From assembly GCA_020025095.1 (NCBI GenBank), contig JAHHSS010000014.1, forward strand, positions 1 to 23,441: a DNA stretch of 23,441 bases. The letters run 5' to 3'. The stretch's first letter is position 1; every line of letters starts with the position of its first letter. This document shows, one piece after another, positions 16,506 through 23,441 of this stretch. Made by a program: the position numbers and the translations under genes. Source of the stretch: Peptostreptococcus sp. (GTDB lineage: Bacteria > Bacillota > Clostridia > Peptostreptococcales > Peptostreptococcaceae). The notes under the pieces are model-generated. The model was not told the DNA's origin, did no database searches, and saw nothing but the letters and a program-made list of their open reading frames with translations.

Positions 16506-16534
16506 TTGATAATAAAGAGATAAAATGTTAAAAT
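16506..16534 (+). promoter_or_regulatory. cinA promoter
   Basis: TTGATA (16506-16511), 17 bp, TAAAAT (16529-16534), with TG one base upstream of the -10 (extended -10). No LexA-type box is seen here. Confidence 0.7.
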
Positions 16535-16569
16535 AATACTATTGTAGTTAAATATTAGGAGGATTTCAT

Positions 16570-17850
16570 ATGAACGTTGAAATTATTTCTGTAGGAACAG
16601 AGCTATTATTAGGCGATATATTAAACACAAATGCACAGTATCTTTCAAAAGAATTAGCTAATTTAGGTTTTAATGTTTACAAACAAGTAACTGTAGGTGA
16701 TAACATAGAAAGACTATTAAATTGTTTCAGGGAAGCCTTTGAAGTATCTGATGTTGATATGGTAATTACAACAGGTGGTCTTGGCCCAACTGCTGATGAT
16801 ATTACTAAAGAAGCTGCAACCAAATATTTTGGTCAGGAACTTATTTTGGACGAAAATTCTTGGCAGGAAATAAGAGAAAAATGTGCAAAGTTTAGTGGAG
16901 GTGCAGATAAAATACCTGAAAATAATATTAGGCAGGCGATGTTTCCAAAAGAAGCCGATGTCATAAGAAATGATAATGGTACAGCTCCAGGGGCATTGTT
17001 TAAAAAAGGCTCAAAAAAAATATTAGTATTACCGGGGCCACCAAGAGAAATGAAACTAATGTTCATAGAGCAAGTACTTCCAATGCTACAAGGTAATTCC
17101 AATTCAATACTTATATCAAAGTATATAAGATTTTTTGGGATAGGGGAGTCTGCACTTGAAATTAAATTGAAAAATATTTTAGAAGAACAGACTAATCCTA
17201 CAGTAGCTTTGTATGCCAAAGATTTAGAGGTTATGGTAAGAGTTACTGCAGCTGCTAACTCAGAAGCAGATTGTGAGAAACTTTTATGTGATAAAATAAA
17301 AGAAATATCAAATATATGTGGGGAATATATATATCTAATAGGAGATGATAGTATTTCGTCTTCTCAAACAGAAATGGATAAAGTTGTTGCAGAACTTCTT
17401 GTAAAGAATAATACAACTATATCAGTGGCTGAATCCTGCACAGGAGGTCTTGTAACTGCTAATTTAATAAACTATCCAGGCATATCGAAGGTGCTTTTTG
17501 AAGGTTGTGTAACGTATTCAAATGAAGCCAAAATAAAAAGATTAGGAGTGAAAAAAGAAATACTTGAGGAATATGGTGCAGTAAGTTCTCAAACGGCTGA
17601 AGAAATGGCAATTGGAGTTGCTAAATCCTTCAACTCAGAAATAGGAGTATCTACAACAGGTATAGCTGGACCGGATGGTGGAACTAGTGAAAAGCCAGTA
17701 GGTTTAGTGTATTTTGGAATATATTATAAAGGAAAAACTTTTTCAATAAAAAAAATATTTAGCGGAGATAGAAGAAAAGTAAGAGAGAGAGCTGCTATGG
17801 AAGCTTTAAATCAAGTTCGTATTTTACTTTTAAAAAATGAAAAACAATAA
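16570..17850 (+). CDS. cinA: CinA: competence/damage-inducible protein (COG1058 domain plus PncC amidase)
   Basis: A 426-residue two-domain protein of pyridine nucleotide repair and salvage. The N-terminal MoCF-like COG1058 domain, an ADP-ribose pyrophosphatase in characterised members, shows ISVGTELLLGDILNTN, TTGGLGPTADDITKE and LPGPPREMK. The C-terminal PncC domain is a nicotinamide mononucleotide deamidase. It has SVAESCTGGLVT near residue 285, FEGCVTYSN and TTGIAGPDGGTSEKPVG. Both active-site regions are intact. AGGAGG at 16557-16562 precedes ATG. In many Firmicutes cinA lies next to recA. Here the next gene is a HAD phosphatase 11 nt on, so recA would have to be elsewhere. Confidence 0.95.
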   Translation: MNVEIISVGTELLLGDILNTNAQYLSKELANLGFNVYKQVTVGDNIERLLNCFREAFEVSDVDMVITTGGLGPTADDITKEAATKYFGQELILDENSWQEIREKCAKFSGGADKIPENNIRQAMFPKEADVIRNDNGTAPGALFKKGSKKILVLPGPPREMKLMFIEQVLPMLQGNSNSILISKYIRFFGIGESALEIKLKNILEEQTNPTVALYAKDLEVMVRVTAAANSEADCEKLLCDKIKEISNICGEYIYLIGDDSISSSQTEMDKVVAELLVKNNTTISVAESCTGGLVTANLINYPGISKVLFEGCVTYSNEAKIKRLGVKKEILEEYGAVSSQTAEEMAIGVAKSFNSEIGVSTTGIAGPDGGTSEKPVGLVYFGIYYKGKTFSIKKIFSGDRRKVRERAAMEALNQVRILLLKNEKQ

Positions 17851-17861
17851 ATGGAGGTAAT

Positions 17862-18668
17862 ATGATAAAGCATATTTTTTGTGACCTAGATGGAACACTT
17901 TATAGGGATGGTATAGCAGAGAAGGATAAGGAAGCAATTCGCTTGGCGCAAGAAAATGGGATAATGTTTCATATAGCGACAGGAAGAGTTTATAGCCATA
18001 CTGTCTCGATAATTGCAGAAGCTAATGTAAAAGGCTACTCAATATGCGAAAATGGATCATTTATTTACGATAATAAAGGAGATTGCATTTATAGGGGCAC
18101 TCTTGATGATGTGCAAATAAAAAAAATAATAAAGCTATATAATAGTCTTGATTATATAGATAAAAATGACGATATTATATATTTTAAGTATAATGGGAAA
18201 GTTATTTTGCCAGTTGAAGGTTCATCTGTTGGATATTTTTCAAAGGGATATTCAGTAGAAAATGATATACTAGAAAGGGAAAAGTATAATTCTTCTGTAG
18301 GAAATATAGGGATTCTCTCAAACAATCATGAAAAACTTGAAAGACTAGTGGATGATTTTAAATTATATTTTGGAAATGAGTTTGATATATATATTTCTGG
18401 CCCAACAACGATGAACATTGTTCCAAGAGGTGTGTCAAAGTTTGAAGCTATAAAAATAGTATGTAAAAAAGTAGCTGCTTCTATTAATGAAATAATGACA
18501 ATAGGGGATTCACCAAACGATATACCTATGTTAAAGAATATAAAGATGAGTTTTGCAATGGCAGACTCAAAAAATGATGTAAAGTCTAAAGCAGGATTTG
18601 AAACACCATCTGTTGCGGATGCTATTAAAATGGCTATAGATTTTAATAATGAAATATCGGGTATATAA
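17862..18668 (+). CDS. Cof-type HAD-family phosphatase
   Basis: A 268-residue cytoplasmic phosphatase of HAD subclass IIB (Cof/YidA type). Motif I is CDLDGTLY with nucleophile Asp8 and general acid Asp10. Motif II is HIATGR, and motif IV is GDSPNDIPML with Asp216 and Asp220. The C2 cap lies between, about residues 85-185. Family members hydrolyse various sugar phosphates or flavin/pyridoxal phosphates; the substrate here is not predictable. GGAGG lies just upstream of ATG, 11 nt after cinA, so the two are cotranscribed and probably translationally linked. Confidence 0.9.
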   Translation: MIKHIFCDLDGTLYRDGIAEKDKEAIRLAQENGIMFHIATGRVYSHTVSIIAEANVKGYSICENGSFIYDNKGDCIYRGTLDDVQIKKIIKLYNSLDYIDKNDDIIYFKYNGKVILPVEGSSVGYFSKGYSVENDILEREKYNSSVGNIGILSNNHEKLERLVDDFKLYFGNEFDIYISGPTTMNIVPRGVSKFEAIKIVCKKVAASINEIMTIGDSPNDIPMLKNIKMSFAMADSKNDVKSKAGFETPSVADAIKMAIDFNNEISGI

Positions 18669-18733
18669 TGCATAGGACGACTGTACTCATAGTCAGTTAG
18701 ATATTTATATTTTTAGATGGGTGGTTGAATAAA

Positions 18734-19288
18734 ATGTTTTTTAATTTTAATTTAAATAGCTTATATAAAAGAGAAAACAGCAAAAAGCTTATAATACTTG
18801 GTGTAATTCTTTTAGCAATTGGAGCAAACTGTATTTCCAGAAAAACAATGGGGCTTCGTGTTTTTTCTTGGGGAATATCAATAGTATTTTTATATGGAGC
18901 TTGGAATTGTTTTAAAGAAGTTAATGAACTGAGAAGTTATGCTTCTAAAAAAGAAGTAAATAAGTTTAGGCTTGCTGGATTAGCTTTTTTTATATCAGCA
19001 ATTTTATTAGCAATTTTTCCGGTTGAAGTAAATATTTTACTTTCCATTTTATTAGGAGTTTATATATTGGTATATGAATTTTTAAATTACAGAAAGAATA
19101 GAAGGTACGCCTATTATAAAGTAGGCTCTTGGAATATTATAAAAATAGTAATAGCAATACTATTAATAGTATCCCCCCTTTTTCTTACTAGGTTTTTAGT
19201 AGTAATACTTTCTATGATTTCTATTATATTTGGTTTGAATTTTCTTACAACCGGTTTGGGCATGAGAAATGATAATGAGAGGTTTTAA
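18734..19288 (+). CDS. DUF308/HdeD-like multi-pass membrane protein
   Basis: A 184-residue hydrophobic protein with about six predicted helices, roughly at residues 18-35, 42-58, 78-95, 96-115, 130-150 and 152-172. The pattern of paired helices resembles DUF308/HdeD-like proteins, but similarity is by hydropathy and general look, and function is unknown. An in-frame TTG at 18725 is possible. ATG 18734, nine bases after GGGTGG (18719-18724), is preferred. The stop TAA is followed at once by the ATG of mnmL, so the two proteins are translated in a coupled way. Confidence 0.6.
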   Translation: MFFNFNLNSLYKRENSKKLIILGVILLAIGANCISRKTMGLRVFSWGISIVFLYGAWNCFKEVNELRSYASKKEVNKFRLAGLAFFISAILLAIFPVEVNILLSILLGVYILVYEFLNYRKNRRYAYYKVGSWNIIKIVIAILLIVSPLFLTRFLVVILSMISIIFGLNFLTTGLGMRNDNERF

Positions 19289-20224
19289 ATGCAAGAATTT
19301 AGATATAAGATTGAAAATAAAAGATATCACACTTGGAACTACTATTTAAGGCAGAAATTTGGTTGCAAGGTCTTTAAAGTATCAATTAATGCAGGATTTA
19401 CTTGCCCTAATATAGATGGAAAAATTGGATATGGTGGATGTACATATTGTAGCAAAGAGGGATCAGGAGATTTTGCTGGAAATCCTAAAGACGACCTTGT
19501 AAAACAATTTTTTGATATAAGAGAAATGATGAGCAAAAAATGGAATAATGCAAAGTATATAGGGTATTTTCAAGCATTTACCAATACATATGCCCCTGTT
19601 GAAGTACTAAAAGAAAAATTTGAAACAATACTAGAGCAAGAAGGCGTAGTAGGTTTAGCTATTTCTACAAGACCAGACTGTATACCAGATGATGTTCTTG
19701 AATATCTCGCACAATTAAATAAAAAAACAAATTTATGGGTTGAGCTAGGTCTTCAAACTATACATGAATCAACATCAAAAGTAATAAATAGAGGGCATGA
19801 TTTTGAAACTTTTAAGACTTGTGTAGAGAGGTTGAGAAAACATAATATAGATGTAGTAGTTCATATAATAGATGGATTACCGGGAGAAACTCATGATATG
19901 ATGATGGAAACAGCTAAGGCTATATCGAAAATGGATATACAAGGCGTAAAAATACACCTTTTACATGTTATAGAGGGAACTCCAATGGCAAATATGTTGA
20001 AAAATGGTAAATTAAAGCTCTTAGAAAAAAATGAGTATGTAAATATTATTTGTAATCAGCTTGAAATTCTCCCACAAGAAATGGTTATTCATAGGCTTAC
20101 AGGGGATGGTAAAAAAGAAAATTTAATAGGTCCTCTATGGAGTTTGAAGAAGTGGGAGGTTTTAAATGCAATTGATGATGAATTAAAGAGAAGAAATAGT
20201 TGGCAAGGTAAATATTATAAATAA
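19289..20224 (+). CDS. mnmL: Radical SAM protein MnmL (YtqA, TIGR01212 family)
   Basis: A 311-residue radical SAM enzyme. RYHTWNYYLRQKFG, GFTCPNIDG, GGCTYCSKEGSGDFAG, YFQAFTNTYAPVEVL, STRPDCIPDDV and WVELGLQT follow Bacillus subtilis YtqA closely from end to end. The 4Fe-4S cysteines are Cys39, Cys51 and Cys54 (C-x11-C-x2-C). YtqA was recently reported as MnmL, acting with the methyltransferase MnmM (YtqB) on the wobble uridine of some tRNAs in Gram-positive bacteria. In B. subtilis mnmM is next door; here it is not, as an unrelated phospholipase-like gene follows. GAGAGG within the end of the upstream gene serves as ribosome binding site, and ATG directly follows its TAA. Family assignment is firm; the tRNA role rests on the B. 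subtilis work. Confidence 0.88.
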   Translation: MQEFRYKIENKRYHTWNYYLRQKFGCKVFKVSINAGFTCPNIDGKIGYGGCTYCSKEGSGDFAGNPKDDLVKQFFDIREMMSKKWNNAKYIGYFQAFTNTYAPVEVLKEKFETILEQEGVVGLAISTRPDCIPDDVLEYLAQLNKKTNLWVELGLQTIHESTSKVINRGHDFETFKTCVERLRKHNIDVVVHIIDGLPGETHDMMMETAKAISKMDIQGVKIHLLHVIEGTPMANMLKNGKLKLLEKNEYVNIICNQLEILPQEMVIHRLTGDGKKENLIGPLWSLKKWEVLNAIDDELKRRNSWQGKYYK

Positions 20225-20281
20225 TTTTTTATACTTAGCTATTTGAGAAAAATTGGTTTTTTATTAATATAAAAAACATGA

Positions 20282-20325
20282 AAAGCTAAAAAAAAATAAT
20301 TTCTTAAGAAATTATAAAGCTAAAA
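20282..20325. repeat. 20-bp perfect palindrome flanked by 10-bp direct repeats
   Basis: ATAATTTCTTAAGAAATTAT (20296-20315) is its own reverse complement. AAAGCTAAAA occurs on both sides, at 20282-20291 and 20316-20325. It sits between mnmL and the promoter at 20352. It could be a dimeric regulator site or a weak terminator, but no T tract follows. Confidence 0.6.
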
Positions 20326-20351
20326 TTTATAAAAATATAATATTGAAACTA

Positions 20352-20380
20352 TTGAAAAAAGCTGTCTTACATATTACAAT
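20352..20380 (+). promoter_or_regulatory. Promoter of the phospholipase C-like gene
   Basis: TTGAAA (20352-20357), 17 bp, TACAAT (20375-20380), about 50 nt before the start codon. Confidence 0.65.
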
Positions 20381-20429
20381 CATATTAGAGGTGAAATGCC
20401 ATTATATTTTGAAATGAAGGTGATATACG

Positions 20430-21005
20430 ATGATGATGAAGACACATATAATAATATCTAAGTCATTGTTAGGGAATATAGACGATAATAAACAGTTTTT
20501 TTTAAATAGTAAAAGTTTTATATATGGTAATATAAAACCAGATATTTTTTCTAAGTACAAATTAAAAAAACACTACTTAGATGAATCATATGATATGGTA
20601 AAAAGCAAAATAGAGCATCTTAGTAATTTAAGCTTAGACACACTAGAGAAATGCTATACTAAAAATGAATTTTCACAGGAGATGGGCGTAATATGTCATT
20701 TTCTTGCTGACTTTTTTTGCGTAGCACACAGCGAAAGATGGGAATTTAAACACAGTTTAAAGATTCATGTAAAATATGAGAGTGGACTAACTAAGGTTGC
20801 TAAGGATTATAATTTAAAAAATGATAGAAGACAGTATGTTGATAATTTAGATTTGTTATTTGATAAATTGTATCGTGAGTATAAAGATAACGGTAATTTT
20901 GAAGAAAATGATTTAAAATATGCTGCATATATATGTAATACCGTAACTAATTATGTATTGGAAAGAATTTTAGATAATACTATTAAATCTCACACTGTAG
21001 CATAG
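20430..21005 (+). CDS. Zinc-dependent phospholipase C-like protein
   Basis: A 191-residue helical protein of the zinc-dependent phospholipase C/S1-P1 nuclease-like type. The key motif is CHFLADFFCVAHS, with His90, Asp94 and His100 placed as in zinc-binding helices of the family, and with His5 near the N-terminus and GNIKPD (about 34-39) as a further ligand region. Unlike clostridial alpha-toxin it has no signal peptide and no C-terminal membrane-binding domain, so it is probably cytoplasmic and its substrate is unknown. AAGGTGAT precedes a cluster of three ATG codons at 20430-20438, and the exact start among them is uncertain. It has its own promoter and terminator. Confidence 0.75.
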   Translation: MMMKTHIIISKSLLGNIDDNKQFFLNSKSFIYGNIKPDIFSKYKLKKHYLDESYDMVKSKIEHLSNLSLDTLEKCYTKNEFSQEMGVICHFLADFFCVAHSERWEFKHSLKIHVKYESGLTKVAKDYNLKNDRRQYVDNLDLLFDKLYREYKDNGNFEENDLKYAAYICNTVTNYVLERILDNTIKSHTVA

Positions 21006-21017
21006 TATGAAAGTTTT

Positions 21018-21041
21018 AGGAGGATTTTTTATCCTCCTTTT
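21018..21041 (+). terminator. Terminator after the phospholipase C-like gene
   Basis: AGGAGGAT (21018-21025) pairs with ATCCTCCT (21031-21038) across a T5 loop. The T tract is short. The 5' arm equals a Shine-Dalgarno sequence, but no start codon follows it in range. Confidence 0.75.
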
Positions 21042-21090
21042 GCATTAGTATAGGGTAATAATATTTTTCTTACAAAATGAGGTGATAATA

Positions 21091-21840
21091 ATGATGCAAT
21101 ATATTGAACATATACTATATTTAGCTAAAGACTATTGGTTTTTATCTATTTCGCTTGGCTTTCTAGCAGCATTTATAGAAAGTTTTGTACCAGCACTTCC
21201 ATTAATGGCGATAGCTGCTATTAATGCTGCTATTAACGGATTTATAGTTGGCTTTATAACTTCTTGGTTAGGGTCTTGCGTTGGGACAATAGTTGTATTT
21301 TATATTATTAAAAAAATTTTTAATACTGATTTTTTTCAGAAACACTGGCTATTAAAAGCGAGAGATAAACTGGATAGTATGATACAAAAAGTACAAAATT
21401 CTGAATTTAAAGCTCTTTTTGTATTTTATGCTATACCCGTTCTTCCAAGCTCACTTCTTACACTGGCATCTGCAATATGCGAGATTGAGTATAAGGTTTT
21501 TATTCCACCAATGATGTTTGGAAAGTTTTTGATGATGTTCTGTGTAAGCTATGTAGGTAGTGATATTACTAGTTTTTTAAAGAATCCTTTAAAGATATTT
21601 GTTGTAGTAATTATTGCCCTTGCATCATATATAATAGCCAATAAAATGAAAAAAGATATGGAAACACATGAAGATGCTGCAATAATTGAATATAAAAGAA
21701 TTAAATACAAGAGAAGAATTAAAAAAGAAAATAATAGAATGCTGGTAAAGCAAATGAATGAAAATAAATTAACTCCCCAATATGTGCCAGATTTTTTTAT
21801 GAATATTTTGAGAAAAATCTTGGAGTTTTTTAGAAAATAG
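21091..21840 (+). CDS. VTT-domain (DedA/SNARE-associated-like) membrane protein
   Basis: A 249-residue inner-membrane protein. The VTT/DedA core can be read as FLAAFIESFVPALPLMAIAAINAAING (first re-entrant region, residues about 22-48), a helix with GSCVGTIVVFYI, and FYAIPVLPSSLLTLASAICEIEY (second re-entrant region, about 112-135). Two more helices and a long charged C-terminal tail (about 185-249) follow. VTT proteins are lipid scramblase- or transporter-like; some DedA members take part in undecaprenyl-phosphate recycling and membrane homeostasis. GTG 21082 is in frame but lies in GAGGTGAT, the ribosome binding site for ATG 21091. The rnhA gene follows 10 nt on, suggesting an operon. Confidence 0.82.
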   Translation: MMQYIEHILYLAKDYWFLSISLGFLAAFIESFVPALPLMAIAAINAAINGFIVGFITSWLGSCVGTIVVFYIIKKIFNTDFFQKHWLLKARDKLDSMIQKVQNSEFKALFVFYAIPVLPSSLLTLASAICEIEYKVFIPPMMFGKFLMMFCVSYVGSDITSFLKNPLKIFVVVIIALASYIIANKMKKDMETHEDAAIIEYKRIKYKRRIKKENNRMLVKQMNENKLTPQYVPDFFMNILRKILEFFRK

Positions 21841-21850
21841 AGAGGTAATT

Positions 21851-22531
21851 ATGGTAAAACAAAAATATTACGCAGTAAAAAATGGGAAAATCAAAGGTGT
21901 TTATTTAACATGGAAAGACTGCCAGATGATGGTAAGTGGATATCCGAATGCTGTTTATAAATCTTTTGAGGAAGCCTATGAAGCAATTGATTTTTTAATA
22001 GGAGAAAAAAATAATTCAAAAAATAATATAAGAGAAAGTGTAAAAGAAGATACTATTTCTAAAAAAAGTATTGACACAGAAAATAAAAATATTAAATTCA
22101 ATGAAGATGAAAATATTATAGAAGCATATGTAGATGGAAGTTTTGACGCCTCTAAAAAAAGATATGGTTCAGGTGGCGTTTTGATAAAAGATGGAAATAT
22201 TATGGAAACATTCTCTAAAAAAGGTGAAAATAAAGAAAATATTTCTATGAGAAATGTGGCAGGAGAAATAGAGGCGTCTATGTATGCTATGCAATACTGT
22301 ATAGATAATGGGTATAAAAATCTAGTTTTATACTTTGATTATAATGGTATAGAAAAATGGTGTACTGGTGAATGGAAAGCTAATAAAAATGGAACGAAAG
22401 AATATAAAAAATTTTACGATGGAATAAAAGAAAAATTACAAGTAAAGTTCGTAAAAGTTAAAGCTCATACAGGTGTTGAATATAATGAAATGGCTGATAG
22501 ACTGGCAAAAGAGTCGATTTTCAAAAAATAA
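21851..22531 (+). CDS. rnhA: Ribonuclease HI with N-terminal viroplasmin domain
   Basis: Cleaves the RNA strand of RNA-DNA hybrids. The 226-residue protein has an N-terminal caulimovirus-viroplasmin/RNase H-N domain that binds hybrid nucleic acid (KYYAVKNGKIKGVYLTWKDC, ending VYKSFEEAYEAIDFL, residues 3-50). A lysine- and asparagine-rich linker (about 52-88) leads to the RNase H fold. The four metal ligands are visible: Asp95 (YVDGSF), Glu139 (VAGEIEA), Asp163 (LYFDYNG) and Asp216 (EMADRLAK). The His of KAHTG fits the flexible catalytic loop. GAGAGGT lies just before ATG. It shares a transcript with the VTT gene, with no evident functional link. Confidence 0.93.
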   Translation: MVKQKYYAVKNGKIKGVYLTWKDCQMMVSGYPNAVYKSFEEAYEAIDFLIGEKNNSKNNIRESVKEDTISKKSIDTENKNIKFNEDENIIEAYVDGSFDASKKRYGSGGVLIKDGNIMETFSKKGENKENISMRNVAGEIEASMYAMQYCIDNGYKNLVLYFDYNGIEKWCTGEWKANKNGTKEYKKFYDGIKEKLQVKFVKVKAHTGVEYNEMADRLAKESIFKK

Positions 22532-22614
22532 AGAAAAAATAGTTAGAATTTGTATATAAACTCTCTTTTTTGGTCAAAATTTTTAAAAATTTGTTAAAAA
22601 TATTAAAAAATTAA

Positions 22615-22643
22615 TTGATAAAAGTGTCATAATTTGATATTAT
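22615..22643 (+). promoter_or_regulatory. Promoter of the small membrane-protein gene
   Basis: TTGATA (22615-22620), 17 bp, TATTAT (22638-22643). A second -10, TATAAT, overlaps at 22641-22646 with a 20-bp spacing. Confidence 0.6.
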
Positions 22644-22661
22644 AATATTAGTGGTGAAGTT

Positions 22662-23036
22662 ATGATAATGTTTTGTGCCGCAAATAAAATTTTGAGCGAA
22701 AGGATGGTGAAAATATTGAAAGAGATAGTTATAAAGATTACTAGTTTTCTTAGTCGTGCAATAAGGTACTTCGTATTTTCAACATTGTTGTCGTTCGGTG
22801 TATGCATAGTTCTTATGATAGCTAATTTTATTATGGGCGTGAGAGTTTCCATAGGATTTTATTTTATGCTTACTATTTTATTTGATTTGGCTTTGACTAT
22901 ATTACTATGCATTTATAACAGTCACAAAATGTTTATTCCAATTAATAAGCCTCTTATTACTAAGCTTGAAAGAGAAAAGGTTGAGAGGGCAAGAAGAGCC
23001 AAGAGAGAAAAAAGAAAAAGCAGAAATGCTTCTTAG
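22662..23036 (+). CDS. Small two-helix membrane protein, unknown function
   Basis: Up to 124 residues; I do not recognise it. Two transmembrane helices (about residues 38-58 and 66-86) are separated by a short loop, then a strongly basic tail (KLEREKVERARRAKREKRKS) is expected in the cytoplasm by the positive-inside rule. The start is uncertain. ATG 22662 follows GTGGTGAAG, but transcription from the proposed promoter would begin only about 12 nt before it. ATG 22704 and TTG 22716 are in frame; TTG 22716 has AAAGGATGGTGA (22699-22710) upstream, much like the other TTG-start genes here. The basic tail could bind nucleic acid or ribosomes, but that is speculation. It is monocistronic, with its own terminator. 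Confidence 0.6.
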   Translation: MIMFCAANKILSERMVKILKEIVIKITSFLSRAIRYFVFSTLLSFGVCIVLMIANFIMGVRVSIGFYFMLTILFDLALTILLCIYNSHKMFIPINKPLITKLEREKVERARRAKREKRKSRNAS

Positions 23037-23040
23037 GTAT

Positions 23041-23068
23041 AAGGTACAACATATGTTGTGCCTTTTTT
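23041..23068 (+). terminator. Terminator after the small membrane-protein gene
   Basis: AAGGTACAAC (23041-23050) pairs with GTTGTGCCTT (23055-23064) with one T-G wobble and a 4-nt loop. Six T end the structure. Confidence 0.9.
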
Positions 23069-23127
23069 ATATTTAAAATACATATGTGATGCTTTAAGTA
23101 ATTAACATTTATTTCTACTATGTAAAA

Positions 23128-23148
23128 AATATTATAGACTATAATATT
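23128..23148. repeat. 21-bp near-perfect AT palindrome
   Basis: Arms AATATTATAG (23128-23137) and CTATAATATT (23139-23148) are perfect complements around one central A. Each strand shows a TATAAT hexamer. It may be an operator or overlapping divergent -10 elements, but no -35 or gene was tied to it. Confidence 0.45.
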
Positions 23149-23224
23149 AACTAATTATCTTCTTAAAAAATAAAATATATTAGATATAACTAACAAAAAA
23201 GATAAAATGAGTTTATTATAATGT

Positions 23225-23236
23225 AAACATACGTTC
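23225..23236. promoter_or_regulatory. Putative LexA box, imperfect
   Basis: AAACATACGTTC matches the Firmicute LexA pattern GAAC-N4-GTTC with one mismatch at the first base. A TATAAT (23217-23222) lies just before it. Confidence 0.5.
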
Positions 23237-23256
23237 TTTTAAATTCTCATAAAATA

Positions 23257-23270
23257 CGAACATTTGTTCT
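23257..23270. promoter_or_regulatory. Putative LexA box (SOS box)
   Basis: CGAACATTTGTTCT contains a perfect GAAC-N4-GTTC and agrees with the Bacillus DinR/LexA consensus CGAACRNRYGTTYC except in the fourth inner base and the last base. It lies directly upstream of an extended -10-like TGGGATAAT (23270-23278), so bound LexA would block that promoter. The centre is 33 bp from the first box. Confidence 0.65.
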
Positions 23271-23401
23271 GGGATAATGCTAAAGTTACAAGTAAAACTA
23301 TTAAAGAATAAATCCTTTTTGAAAAATTGATTTAAATTTTTCATCCAAACTTTTTTCAAATAGTTAAGGGTAAGGGATAATAGTATCAGGATATCAAGAT
23401 A

Positions 23402-23431
23402 TTGATTACAATGGCTTTAATATGGTATAAT
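23402..23431 (+). promoter_or_regulatory. Strong promoter reading out of the window
   Basis: TTGATT (23402-23407), 18 bp, TATAAT (23426-23431), with TGG before it (extended -10). Its gene lies beyond the right edge. No gene is supported in 23037-23441. Confidence 0.65.
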
Positions 23432-23441
23432 TACTATTATT

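Noticed and set aside
16833..17219. 128-codon minus-strand open frame
   Set aside because: It is a shadow of cinA, whose plus-strand protein is unmistakable.
20256..20277. Hairpin of G plus T/A runs after mnmL
   Set aside because: Nine pairs but only one G-C; cannot be called a terminator with confidence.
23277..23330. 17-codon ORF after the LexA box (starts MLKLQ)
   Set aside because: GGGA is only two bases before the ATG, and the peptide has no recognisable feature.
23321..23342. GAAAAATT/AATTTTTC hairpin
   Set aside because: Nearly all A-T stem without a following T tract; too weak to call a terminator.

Overview
The window is AT-rich (about 30% G+C by eye), gene-dense and almost entirely on one strand. 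It has strong purine-rich Shine-Dalgarno sites (AGGAGG, AGGTGGTGAT), a T-box leader, a Gram-positive CinA, a YtqA-type radical SAM protein and a viroplasmin-RNase H fusion. This fits a low-GC Firmicute of the Clostridia. Peptostreptococcaceae is my best guess, but no rRNA gene or species-defining marker is present. It reads as chromosomal core sequence: I see no insertion sequence, phage gene, CRISPR array, tRNA or rRNA.

Layout. (1) 1-2931: xanthine phosphoribosyltransferase, a transaldolase of the small FSA/TalC type, and a phosphohexomutase, closed by a terminator. (2) 2932-4028: one gene for a small secreted Lys/Ser-rich protein of unknown function. Its promoter region carries a sequence that matches the WalR (YycF) box. 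It has its own terminator. (3) 4041-8517: an apparent operon of a glutamine-dependent asparagine synthetase (AsnB), a membrane-tethered protein with bacterial Ig-like and fibronectin-III-like repeats, and a MurR/RpiR-type regulator. (4) 8528-10318: strong promoter, T-box leader with an AAC (Asn) specifier, asparaginyl-tRNA synthetase, terminator. (5) 10390-15089: a tight three-gene operon of a membrane-anchored alpha/beta-hydrolase-like protein that seems to lack its catalytic His, glycerol kinase, and a 740-residue enzyme made of half a condensation domain plus a complete adenylation domain with no carrier domain. This is the most unusual cluster in the window. (6) 15189-16280, minus strand: D-Ala-D-Ala ligase with its own promoter and terminator. 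(7) 16506-20224: cinA, a Cof-type HAD phosphatase, a DUF308/HdeD-like membrane protein and MnmL/YtqA, probably cotranscribed. (8) 20352-22531: a zinc-dependent phospholipase C-like protein, then a VTT/DedA-like membrane protein and RNase HI. (9) 22615-23068: a small two-helix membrane protein with a terminator. (10) 23069-23441: no gene, but a 21-bp AT palindrome, a LexA (SOS) box pair 33 bp apart, and a strong promoter reading out of the window.

Common threads are the cell envelope (Ddl, the probable WalR target, the Ig/FN3 surface protein, VTT protein, and perhaps AsnB acting on peptidoglycan) and tRNA-linked functions (AsnS under T-box control, MnmL). AsnB has no T-box although AsnS does, which hints that AsnB here may not serve protein synthesis. 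All functional calls come from reading motifs; no database search was run.
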